DNA from: Lophium mytilinum
Lineage: Eukaryota; Ascomycota; Dothideomycetes; Mytilinidiales; Mytilinidiaceae
Direction of reading: 5' to 3'
DNA: 64,000 nucleotides
Assembly (NCBI GenBank): GCA_010093605.1
Contig: MU004181.1
Coordinates: 2,014,215-2,078,214, forward strand
Shown here: one piece after another, positions 36,421 to 46,805 of the stretch
How positions within the stretch are numbered: position 1 is the first letter of the stretch
Layout: each line of letters opens with the position of its first letter
Notes under the pieces: model-generated
The model's database searches: none
The model's input: only the letters and a program-made list of their open reading frames with translations
What the model was told of the DNA's origin: nothing
Translations under genes and position numbers: made by a program

Positions 36421-38593
36421 ATGAGCTCTTCTACCCTTTCGCCTGCCCAGGCGCACGCGCTCTTCGACATCTTGACCCACAACGAGACGTACGCTGAGAT
36501 CGAGAACTTCAAGTGGCCCGAAGCCATCGACAACTACGGACACCCTTTCAAGAAGGAGGACGGCGTGCAGACCACCTCTCCGCTGCTCCAGTTGCTCCTT
36601 AACAAATTCGTGCTGAAGATTCCTGGGCTCAAGAGCGTGCCATTAGACTTCTGGCAAGAGAGATGCCGCACACTGGTCGCGAAGCTGGCCGAGGCGGAAC
36701 TCTCAGAGAGTTACGATAAAGGTGCTATTGGGTCGAGAAAGACTTTGGCAACCGCTATATCTGCGATACTGGAATACGTAGCGAGAGGATGCCTAGGGGG
36801 TTATCCTCAACATGCGCGGCCAGGGCCAGATCGGAAGTACGACACCTCCAACGCGGACGATGTCATGCAGGCATGGGACGATGCAATGCAGGAAATGATA
36901 TATGGAGACTTACTAGATGAACTATTCAACAAGGCGGCAGAATCAGAGCGCCTAGAAGACCATTCTTCTCTCGTTCAGGCCGCACACGAATACATACTGA
37001 TTAAGTGAGTCTCTGCGCCAATGCCTTCGACACTTGCTAACATGATCTTAGCCTAGCGTCCTTTCTACACCATGTGTTCGTTCTCTCTCCCGACGGCCAG
37101 TACCTCCTCCGAGTTATCGAAAATGTGCATCGGCTCGTTCCATACACAATGGTCAGGCAGACGCTGAGGGTAGGGAACGCGGCTACAATGATTAACGGAA
37201 TGTTGAAGTTGGTGCTCACGAAGCTGAGTGTGACGGCATTTACAAATTGGATGGGCATAAGCAAAAATGCAGATGATGGCATGAACTTGCTGCAACAGTA
37301 TGTTGAACTCTCGCACGAAACGCCCAGGAAGCGGGTCACCTAGCTACAATCCTCCAGATAGGGGGGATATCATACTTGCTGAATAGTGCTATGCTAACGG
37401 GCTGTAATAGGATTGTATCTACTGTCATGTCGTGGGATAATACCGAGTTTCAGAAACGAGCCACTCAAATCGAGAAAGGCAAGGACGCACCCGGCAAAGA
37501 CCAGCTTAAAAGCGTGAAAGCGCACGTACGAGCACCCCGCGACGAGCGTGAAAGATTGCGCAGCATAAGTATCGAGCAATCGAAGTCGATTGTTACAGTG
37601 ATCCTCGAATCTTCCAACCCCCCTCTTGCCTCCGATCTGCCCGACACCGAGCATGCATATGCTTTGGAATATTACAGCACACACTTGTCAATAAGGGATC
37701 GCGACGAACTCACCAAAATCCTGTGCCGACTACAGCCGGACCTGCTTACCCAGGCCATTCGAGAAGTCGTCGCCGCCTACGATCCAATCATCCGAGCGAT
37801 TCATAATGCAGTGGATCTGAGCGGCTCTCTGTCCGATCTTGAAAACTTCCTCACCGACTTAATCAAGATGAGTAAACCCAAGAAGCAAACCAATAGCGAG
37901 ACGGCTTCGAAAGACAGCCACAAGTCTCAGTCTGGAGAACAGCTACCTTCCGTGGAGGACTACGTAACACTCTTACGAAAGCACATGCCCTCGGCACATC
38001 GCTTTCTTCATCAGATCGCAAAGAACGGTCCAAAGGTCACAGAAACTTACCGCAACTTTGCAAAAGAGGCGGCCGCGGAATTCCGGGACCCTAGCCCGCC
38101 AGTTGTTGCAGATGCAAATGCATCGCCCCCCGACTCCACACCATCCGAGCCTGCTGCGGGAGCAATGACTGCCCCATTGACGGCTATATTTGGCACCCTC
38201 TCGGATGGGGATCAGAAGGACATGCTTGCTGTGCTCGCCAGCCACGCAAAATATCTATCAACCCTAAAGTCCTCGTCGGCGGCACGAATGAAGTCAATCA
38301 TAGCGAACACGTCGTCCACTACTTATGGTCCCGGTATGTATCTTGCTCGATGGCACGCTTTGATCGACGACACACCTATAACCCCTGCGACCGCGAAGGG
38401 GCCGGTGAGGTCGGGTAGGGAGGTGAAGGGAGAGATGGATCGAACGTCACAGAAGGGAGCGGATTCCGGTAAATCTGCTGAGAAGCTTACAGCTAGCGGC
38501 GAGGTGCCAACCGCACCAGATATTACTTTTGTGGTGAAGAAGCTAGGACCGTACTTCAAAGAGGTTCTCACAGGGATGGAGATCATGGGTTGA
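36421..38593 (+). CDS. PXB / DUF3818 protein without a PX domain
   Basis: Three exons (36421-37004, 37052-37297, 37411-38593) give 670 residues in frame, starting MSSSTLSPAQ. Residues about 5-195 are a PX-associated (PXB) domain (ALFDILTHNETYAEIENF, LSESYDKGAIGSRKTLAT, LEYVARGCLGGYP, AAHEYILIN). Residues about 196-300 are the start of a DUF3818 domain (VFVLSPDGQYLLRVIENVH, RQTLRVGNAATMINGM, NADDGMNLLQ). The same pair occurs with a PX lipid-binding domain in yeast Lec1/YPR097W, linked to lipid and sterol distribution. Here no PX domain is visible; the remaining half is charged linker plus a Ser/Lys-rich tail. The introns (47 and 113 bp) restore conserved motifs. Role in lipid biology is inferred from the family. 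Confidence 0.82.
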
Positions 38594-39054
38594 AGAGCTT
38601 GGTGGGCAACTGTAAAGTATTACTGTAAGCGTCTGCAAGCTCTTACGGTTAGAAGAGAAGTTGAATAGCGCTTCAAAGTGCCTATTATTAAAGGATAGGA
38701 ACGATGCTGAAGCTCGTGAGTATTGATGAAAAGATTGAATAAAGACGACGATCCTTTGTTCAAAAACTGGTGATGAGAAGCACATTCCAAATCCGCTACC
38801 ACTGAACTTCTATTGACGAATAGATGTTGAGAAGACTATGTTGATTGGCAGACGTCGAGTAGTCGGTGCTAGGTGGACCTTGAGCCCTTAGCATTTTTGA
38901 TTTTTTGTTCGCATGGATTGGCTCTCCCCAATCCTCACGATCTACTCCGGATAGCACCAGAACTCTAGGGTAGGCGAATAGGTGACCCCTGAAATTGCCT
39001 AACACTTCTACACTCCACGTTTCCACACTCCACTTTTTCGGCCTCTTTTAGTAC

Positions 39055-39400
39055 TACCCATCGGCGTTTGCCAGGAGATGGGTGTCCCTTCACAGTTGTC
39101 TACTATGTCTGAAAGACTTCAACATCATTTTATAAATTCTAGGCAAAGCCGGCGTTCATCGTTCTGAACAGCCGCCAGAATCGCTGGGCCACCTTAGACG
39201 GCGGCATATAGCACTTTAAAACCATCAAGTTTCCCCAGTCCCCGACATTGAAACAGAACTGACTACACAGCCTATGAACTAGTCTGAGACGAGGCCTCAA
39301 ACCAATTTAGACCAGTTTCAGCAAAACATGCACACGAAGAGCTTTCGTAACATGTTACTCGATCTACGACCCGGCTTCTTTTCTAATCATTGAAGATTCC
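39055..39400 (+). repeat. Dispersed ~330-bp repeat, copy 1
   Basis: Matches 42790-43130 in order with many differences: a 'ccaggagatg(g/a)g(t/c)gtc' start, a middle like 'ttccccatcg', 'cacagcct', a 'gaaccagttt' segment, and an end in 'cgatctacgac'. It contains no frame. It probably belongs to an old non-coding repeat or duplication. Confidence 0.6.
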
Positions 39401-40080
39401 TTCTCCTGAGCCCGAGCACTGTACTCTTTCATACTCCCTTTACAGCGTTCTGCCAATGTTTGTGGTACTCTAAGGCGTTTTCGAAGATCTGAATACGGTT
39501 CAAAGTGATCATTTTGAATGAAAGGTAAGCTCGGTGGGCCACCTCAAACGGCGGTATGAGCCTGTACACAAAATGGCTTCTTCGCACTCACAACTTCGGC
39601 TTGTTTAGATGCCAGCAACTTGAGTGAATTGATGAGGGATGGATTGCGCTGGTCTATGCTGTCAAGATTCTGCAATTGCTTGAAGTATCCATAAATGGAT
39701 ATTATAAATGAGTGCACGAATTTACAGATTTCTACCAGGACAGAAGTTTCATTCCATATTTTTCATACCGCTTGTAGTGTGTCAACATACAACTGCCAGG
39801 CTAGAGACGCGGGCATAGGTCCGATCTATCGACTCTTGTCTGCTACCGGCTGGAATAGCCCGGCAAGGTTTCAGGTCTGTCGAAATGATGGAATAGAAGG
39901 TCTTTCTCGGTGGGGGGCGAAAGTTCTTCGAAGCCCTTCAAACGGTATCAAAGAGGTATAAGAGAGTTAATGCCCTAAGAAATCTTGATAGAGTGTAAAT
40001 GTTGGATGTCGGCCACCTCCAAAGACTCTACACTTCTTTGATAAGAGTGAAACGTTAGAACCACGGTTTGATTGTCTTCG

Positions 40081-40220
40081 ACCTCCGGGTACCACAGAGT
40101 GATGTATGAGCCCGGCTATTGATAATCAGTACGTGTCGCAAGGACCCAAGGTACGACAAACACCCTTCCGAAATCATAGACACGTCGTCATGTCAATGTT
40201 CTTTTCTTACTGCCAATCGG
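40081..40220 (-). pseudogene. tRNA-iMet-derived copy (inverted)
   Basis: Read on the minus strand, the anticodon arm (ccgggctcata), a 14-nt insert at the usual tRNA intron site, and acccggagg are preceded by an intron-like stretch ending 'attatcaatag'. Over 62 nt (40142-40081) it matches 40921-40982 with one difference, so the two form a young inverted pair about 0.8 kb apart. The 5' half is degraded but still shows 'ggcag' followed by 'taag' where the other copy has its first insert. No T-arm is recognisable. Not expected to give a working tRNA. Confidence 0.65.
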
Positions 40221-40567
40221 CATAATCCGCGTCAAAACCATCGCAGCGGCAATATGGCATATTTACGACATGGTAGCCGGTGGAAAAGGACGGGAAGGCT
40301 TCCTTGGACAAAGATTGGCGATCTAAGAATCTGTGTGCTACTCTAAAGTTGTCCGTACTTGAAGAAGACCGTGACACTCCTACTCAGGGCTTAGGTATTC
40401 TGTATGTGGCTAGCATCGCTGGAGGGCCGCTCGTATGCTATCAATATTTCGAAAACGACAGTTTTGACAAGCCTGATAGCTCGTCGGGCCACCTCCGACG
40501 GTGTCAGACCAGACTGCCACTTTGTGTTCCACAGATCCGCCTGATGGGTTGGTGGTTGGGTGTTCGC

Positions 40568-41330
40568 GTAGCGAGCCCGCAGTCGCATGATTGCAAATTC
40601 TTGGCTCGTGAAACGCAACTTTGGGCAGCATACACCGGACAAATCCTGCACCTCGTATGATAATGAATTCGTAGCGGCCGATACCGGCCGGTCAATCATT
40701 GTGGGAGGTAATTGGCTCGGCCAATCGCCTTCCACAGTGTCCATTTTTACAGATATCGCTTTGTCACCGTGGAGCTGCAACGATACTTATACAGGATGTT
40801 TCCTTGGCTCTTCAAAATCACCAGCTCAGTGGCGCAGCGGTAAGAATCAATTTCTGCCTTGAAACATTGCTCTTGCTAAGACTTAATAGGAAGCGCGGTA
40901 TGTTTATCCTACCTTTGGATCCTTGCGACACGTACTGATTATCAATAGCCGGGCTCATACATCACTATGTGGTACCCGGAGGCGAGTCTGTTGTCACGTG
41001 ATTGTAAATATGCAGATGCTGTTTGTGAAATGCAACTTTGGGCAGCATACACCGGCCAATAATAGGATAAATACATACTGGTCGAGATAGAACGCTCCTT
41101 GGGTATCGTTTTCTACCTCGTATGATAATAAATTTGTGCTGGCCGACACCGAGCGGCAGGGCGGACAATCATAGTCGGGTTAGTAGTAGCCGAACCAATC
41201 ACTGCCCACACCGGCCACTTATGAAGATGTCGCTTTGTCAGATGTTTTTATCATAGTACTTATTCGTTTCTATTTCTGAGACACTTCAAATCACAAGCTC
41301 AATGGCGGATGATAGACTTGAGGAAATTCC
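40568..41330 (+). repeat. Tandem duplication of spacer plus iMet unit
   Basis: Unit 1 (about 40568-40985) and unit 2 (about 40985-41330) share in order 'tgattgcaaat', 'gcaactttgggcagcat', 'acaccgg', 'cctcgtatgataat', 'ggccga(t/c)accg', 'atcgctttgtca' and 'gatacttat'-like words, and then the start of an iMet-like sequence (agctcagtggcg / agctcaatggcg). The end of the same spacer also precedes the iMet copy at 46806. The unit is therefore a spacer of about 250 bp followed by the tRNA sequence. Confidence 0.7.
40823..40982 (+). pseudogene. Initiator tRNA-Met sequence split by three inserts
   Basis: Five-prime part agctcag, tg, gcgc, agcg (40823-40839) is followed by a 50-bp insert GTAAG...TTAATAG (40840-40889), then gaagcgcg (40890-40897), a second 51-bp insert GTATGT...TCAATAG (40898-40948), then the anticodon arm ccggg-ctCATa. 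A 14-nt insert (40960-40973) at position 37/38, the normal tRNA intron site, precedes acccggagg. The T-arm and 3' acceptor strand are not found downstream. Removing the two long inserts restores the D-arm of initiator tRNA exactly. Transcription or processing is unknown. Confidence 0.7.
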
Positions 41331-41389
41331 CTGGGAAAAGAAACGTGGTGAGGAGTAGAGTATGTCCTGGAGACTCAGGTTGAGGTCGG

Positions 41390-41540
41390 CCTCAACCTAC
41401 GCTAAACGCGCTTCAACTTACGCACTACGCAAACCTCAACCTACGCAAACCCTCACCCTGTACAAAGCTCAACCTACACAAAGCTCAACCTATACAGACC
41501 TCAACCTGTTCCCTTAACCTCAACCTACGAATACCTTAAG
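41390..41540 (+). repeat. Degenerate 'CCTCAACCTACGCAAA' array
   Basis: About nine to ten imperfect copies of a ~16-18-nt unit (cctcaacctacgcaa, with variants ctcaacctacacaaa and cctcaacctatacaga). It is not the TTAGGG-type telomere repeat. No frame or other structure is visible. Confidence 0.75.
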
Positions 41541-41929
41541 TGCAGTCGCAAACTTTTAGAGCTTATTCCACCTGGCTATCGGCTTTTAGGCTCGATTAGG
41601 GGAGTCGACGTTAGTGAAGCTCAAAAGGAACCATCCTATGTTCTTCAAAGTCCCAATCCGGGCACCCTAACTTCGCCAGCTCAACTTATTCATTCAAGAA
41701 CCCCCAGAGCTAGTCATACGTAGCAAAGCTAATAGAATCTATTCTCATCCACTGTGTAAATCCTCCAACGGCAGCGCTCCTCAGCCTTGCGAAGTCCTAC
41801 CGACGAGCTTTTGACCCGGTCTTTCCTGGCTTTGTGTTATGAATTTTCCGGCTTTATAAATAATACCCCGAAGGATCCAGCCATCTACATTCGATGCACG
41901 ACGTGCGAATTACCCCCTCCCTTTCTGAC

Positions 41930-42330
41930 AGACCTCGAGCTATGCCTTAACCTAGAATCCTTAATAGATTTCCTCTCATTCCCTCCACTATTCCCTCCAC
42001 TATTTCATCCATTCTTTTCTCCAGCGCCATCCCCCTGTGATGTTTCTCCAGTTCATTCCCCCCAATCTCTTTTCCTCTACCCTCTATTTCTCTAACCCCT
42101 GTTCCTCTACCCTCTGTTTCTCTAACCCCTGTTCCTCTACCCTCTACTTCTCTGAGTCCTGTTCCTCAACCCTCTGTTCCTTTAGCCATCGTTCTTCTAG
42201 CAGTCGTTTCCTCTAGGTTTTCTCGCCTAGACTTGCTCACCTAGCCCTTTTTCTCTACCTACTTCCTCAAAGGCTTATTCCTCTAGCTCCGCACTTTTGC
42301 CTTTTTCGCACTCTTCTTCTCCGGCCATAA
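41930..42330 (+). repeat. Polypyrimidine stretch with ~30-nt units
   Basis: The plus strand is almost wholly C/T, with 30-nt units of the type 'cccctgttcctctaccctctg' plus 'tttctctaa', best preserved at 42090-42180 and looser to 42330. Such tracts can form triplex-prone DNA. Long frames across it are composition effects. Confidence 0.75.
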
Positions 42331-42789
42331 TCCTCTAGCTTCTTTCCTCTTGCTTCTTTTCTCTGGCTTCCATACTATATGGTCGTCTGTTCAGCTTCGT
42401 CCAACCATCCTAGCGCACCTGTCTTCTTGCATTATAGCCCTCCACCTCCAAGCAAGAGAGGTCCTTAATCATGAACTAGCCAAACCTTTATCCATCACTT
42501 CTACACTCCACTTTTCGGGGCCGCTGGAATCCCTATGATCAACTGGAACTGACCTTCACGGGCCCCATGCTTCTACAGGCACTCTTAAGTCAACCGATGT
42601 GCCCGAAAGCCAATCAAGTGGTCGATAGATTGTGTAGCAGATGACGCACGGACGGGTCGTTGATATTGCGACACACGTACACCGCTTTTTGAAGTTTTCG
42701 GTCCCCTCCTCCGACTCTCTTACCTCATTGTCTCTTCCAACTTCACCTCTCTAGCAACTCCTCAAGCTTCAACACATCCTCAGACCGCG

Positions 42790-43130
42790 CCTCATTTGTC
42801 GCTATTCATTAGCGTCTACCAGGAGATGAGCGTCGCTGTACACGTGTCCGCCACTGTGAGGGGCCTCGACACCGTTCAAACCCTCAGGACAAAGCCTGCG
42901 TCCCTCCGTTGAAAACCCGGTAAACTCGCCGCGCTAGCTCAGCCGGCGTTATGTGCCACTCGAAAACTAGGAAGTTTTCCCCATCGCAGATGTCTGGCTT
43001 TTGACCGACTGCACAGCCTTCAGACCAATCCGCCGGGGCTTCGAACCAGTTTGAGCTAGCTTCAGCAGCACGAAGATGGAGGGTCTTCATAACGTGTTAC
43101 TCGATCTACGACGTAGCTTTATTTCTAGGC
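42790..43130 (+). repeat. Dispersed ~330-bp repeat, copy 2
   Basis: Partner of 39055-39400. Both are preceded, at 42490 and 39000 respectively, by a 'cttctacactccac' segment, so the duplicated unit may be longer than marked. Confidence 0.6.
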
Positions 43131-43442
43131 GGCATGCTCCCTCCTCCTAGGCCTGTGTGTGATTTCTTGCTACTGGTACGGGTGCTTCGACCATGCTCAA
43201 CCAATCAGAACGAGATGTATGTAAATCGTTTGGGGCATTCTTTCTATCCGCTAAACCGCCTTAGACGACGCTATTTTGCTAAGAACGAAACTATGGTGAA
43301 GACGAGGCGCTGTGGCATAGTTACGGCCGGTATGGGAAGATGGGGAAGGCACGATGCCGTGGGCCTCAACCACACTCCAACGCCAACGTCTCTCCGTCTT
43401 CTTTAGACGTGATAACGCATCAACACTCATTTCATTCCCGAA

Positions 43443-45530
43443 ATGGCTGGCAAACGAGGGATGCCCACGGAAATCGAAGCTGGCCTCGTCGAAGACAGTA
43501 GCACGATCCGCAAGCCATTGAAGCGCAAGAAGAGCGGATCAGAGCTCGATCCTAGTAAGTGTCCCTTCAGACTCTAGCCTGACATAGCATTGCTAACGAA
43601 AGGCTCGTAGAAGGAAACCATAGGCGCGCCCGAGCCGAGCATCCTCCCTTCCTCGGACACACCTACGAAGCCGAAGGCGATCCTGATGACAACTTCGACG
43701 AAGGCTCACTTGGTGATATTAGTGAAGCCCGTCATCTTCGACGAGACCAGCTTCAGACAAGTCTGCAGCAAGTAACACGTTCTTACACGCGCTCGGAATC
43801 TTTTCGCGCCGAAATCGAGGAGGAGGCGACGACTGTGCGCTCGTCTGGAAAGCAGCTTGTAACCAGTTTGAAGCCAGTGACTCGGTCTACCCCTACTTTA
43901 TCCAATGGTATCAAGAAGACAATTAGCGAGTATCTGGCCGACTTTCTCGAGGAGCGAGATTTCACGGCGTCCTTGGAGCTTGGAAGAGACAGCCGTGTTC
44001 ATATAACTCTGTCCTTTCCAAGCACGAGTATGAGCACAATCAGCCTGTTGCCACCGAAGGAGAGTACCAACAGTCAAGCTCTAACATTCTTGCCACCAGT
44101 GGTCTCCACCGAGGTCGATCCTTGTAAAGTTGTTCCCTCAATCAAGGCGTTGACTGTAGAAGATGGTCTTAGACCCTTTGAAACGATCGATGCTCCAACG
44201 TCTCTGTCCTTTACTACACCATCATCGAGGTCCCCGTTGGGAACCAAGGCACCTATCGCGAAACGTGGTAGAGGCAGACCCAAGAAGACAGAGGGAAGAA
44301 AGCCTGAAGTCTTAGTCGGGAATGCTCTCATTGGAGGCGAGGGGCTGGGACACGATATGGAGCTCTCTGGCAAGCTAATCGAGTCACTTGATGAGACCAT
44401 GTACTCGTACGACGAAGTCGCCAGCGGCTTTGGGAGTGCATTACTTACATACCCGTTACAAGCTACAGACTGGTCCGGGGGCATGCAAACTACCCTTGCC
44501 ATGCCCAAGTCGATTTCAACTCCAGCGGCTCCTCTTTCTACGAAGACTTCGCGTACGGACGACGAGCTACTCGATCCTTGGGCGAATTTCTCAGTCTTGA
44601 AACGCTACCAGATGGAACCGTCAGTCTTCTCGAATAAAGGCCGCTTTCGTCTTCCTTACCAACACCTCACGGAGAAATCTAAAGAGCTCCCCCAACCAAC
44701 GAGAATCAGAAAGACACAGAGTAGGGTGCTGAGGAACAGAGACACCAACCAAATGGTTAAGATCGACTTGAGAGTGGTCTTTGTGGCTGCCGTAGAGGTC
44801 CATCCTATGTCGGCGACAAAGCGAATCATCATCGGATTCACGCGGGCAAGTGGCGAAGCACCAGCATATGGGACTCCTGGAATGACTAAGCGGGCTGCTA
44901 TGGCAGTCAAAGCATTCGCTGATCTGGACGGCGATGCAGGCGTGGTCAAAGTCGCTATACAAAGAACCAAAGTGAGCAGCCGTGCCTCTTTCTTCGATGA
45001 CTCGCGCAAAGAGAGGACAGATGCCTATATCGTTGAGATGGTCGCTGTTCTCAACGCCGCCAAGAATGGAAGAGAGGTGGTCTTACTTTCAGTTGGAGCG
45101 GACGGCTTCACGACGAACGTTGACAACTTTGTCTGGCTTGCAGAAACCTGGCCGCTCCTTGAGCTTAATTTGGTGGTTGTCGTACCCTCTTGGTTCCCCG
45201 GTGATAAGGCTGTATTCCGGGAAGCAACTAATGGTATTCGGTATGGGAGATTCTCTATCAAGCACGTTGCGGCAGCCGTCCTTCAAAAGGACAGGAGTGG
45301 CGCGGTCGGCGAATTACTGCGCGTGTGTGAACAGATCAATATGGGCAAAGAACAGTACGTTCCCCTTCTGTTTCTATGTCGTTCCTGGCTAATGTTACTA
45401 TTGTAGCTTGGAGAACCGCCCTACCTTGACTACTATGACTTCCCATCGCTCAACCTTTCGAATTCATCCAGACACCGAGGACGACGACGGCGTCGGCCCT
45501 GAGCTTCGCAAGTCTCGCGCCCGTCACTGA
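43443..45530 (+). CDS. AT-hook protein of unknown function
   Basis: Three exons (43443-43554, 43611-45354, 45407-45530) join in frame to 659 residues, starting MAGKRGMPTEIEAG; introns are 56 and 52 bp with GTAAGT and GTACGT donors. KRGRGRPKK (about 255-263) is a clear AT-hook, a minor-groove DNA-binding motif, so a chromatin role is plausible. The N-terminus is acidic and charged. The C-terminal third (about 430-600: RVVFVAAVEVHPM, IIIGFTRASG, VVLLSVGADGF, LNLVVVVPSWFPGDKA) alternates strands and helices like a compact alpha/beta domain I cannot name. The tail is Asp- and Arg-rich. It is the only supported gene in 10 kb of repeat-rich DNA. Confidence 0.75.
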
Positions 45531-46664
45531 ACATACCACCATACTACTTGTCGCAGTTACCCTTGATCTCGATTACATCGAGTGACACGTTGTCCCCTTC
45601 ATATGGCTTCAAACCGGTTTGAAGCAGAATACTCTCTGTACTCCTTGTGAGTAGCGTTTCAGTATCCCTAACCCCATTCTCGAAGCTAATCAAGTAACTT
45701 GATAGTTCCTTCACGAATCCCATACTGCCACTGCATACTCGTGCGATACTATCTCCATCGCGGAGCGCTCTCTGCGACTCGGCTTTTCGGAGATCTTATC
45801 TTTGCCCTCAAACCGGTTCGTGACAAGATGCGGATGTATTTTCTGTCTCCCTTGACTAATTGCTCATAGACAGGGATGTCTTTTCACTTTCGGCGCTTGC
45901 GAGGCTTGTGGCGCCTATTTCGTACCCCTCTATTCATTATATCAGAACCTCAACACGACAAATCGACAATTTCAAAGCTTTTCAAATCCTCGAATATGCG
46001 TTATCTCTCGCGCCCAGCATCCCGGATAGACCAAACGTCCCTCCTTGCTATATTCAACCCTTTTGAGGATATATGCAGCGAGTGATGGACTGTCAGGGTG
46101 GTCCTACTGAACTTTGTTAAGATAATGTCTTTACAGACTAGTCTGTAGAAAGTAATCACGACTTAGCGTTACACAGCAACATGTATCCTGATCAAAATAC
46201 AATCGTGTCATAAATATGAATGTCGCTTTCAATTCCTCAGGGGTGCACTTATTCACCACTGTTCGCAGCGCCTTTCAAAGCAGTGTGAGAGATTATGATG
46301 TGACCCTGAAGTTTCGACGGCGAGAGTTAGCCCTGGACGAGAAGTAGTTCTTGGAGCTGTTAAAGCTATTGTTTGGGGTGCTTTGGGCCGTCCTGAGTCA
46401 TGGAAATGTAACGTTTGATGATTGATGTTCAAATCAGGCTTTGCGGAGTTGAGATAGATGCAAGAACGTGAATCACCTGACTGCTGATGTTCTAGGTGAG
46501 TTGTCACTTTTCAGGTAGGATTTGGAGCCCCCGGGCACCGTTCTAGTAATCAGGTTTGTGAGCGTGTTCGTTGAATATACTAATGATACAGTAAGTAGCT
46601 ACAGGATGTACCAGCTTCAAACTAGTATCAAGGTCCGAGAGCCAAGAATCGAGCTATGGATTTT
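45531..46664. other. Intergenic, repeat-rich, no gene seen
   Basis: Nothing recognised apart from scattered repeat words; 'tcaaaccggtttgaag' near 45610 is a near-perfect inverted repeat, and 'tcaaaccggtt' recurs near 45810. Small frames at 45860-46085 lack support. Confidence 0.4.
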
Positions 46665-46805
46665 GAAGTGCCGGCCGACATCGGCATGAGCGCCGAACCG
46701 AACATTTAGGATATAGCCCACGCCCCACTAATACGAATATCGCTTTGTCACAGTAAATTGAGTAGGTACTTATAAGAGATAATTTCTTGGCTCTCCAAAA
46801 TCATC

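Larger units (their letters stand above)
38594..43442. other. Gene-poor, repeat-rich region (left part)
   Basis: About 4.8 kb at normal GC without a supported gene. It contains two tRNA-iMet-derived copies in opposite orientation, a tandem spacer duplication, a diverged ~330-bp repeat pair, a degenerate 'cctcaacctacgcaa' array and a polypyrimidine stretch, listed separately. RIP marks are not evident here, unlike at 1-12185. Confidence 0.6.

Noticed and set aside
41390-41540. Possible internal telomere repeat
   Set aside because: The unit is cctcaacctacgcaa-like and variable, not TTAGGG/CCCTAA.
41787-42095. 102-codon frame rich in Pro, Phe, Leu and Ser
   Set aside because: Runs into the polypyrimidine tract, lacks an ATG, and its composition is explained by C/T richness.
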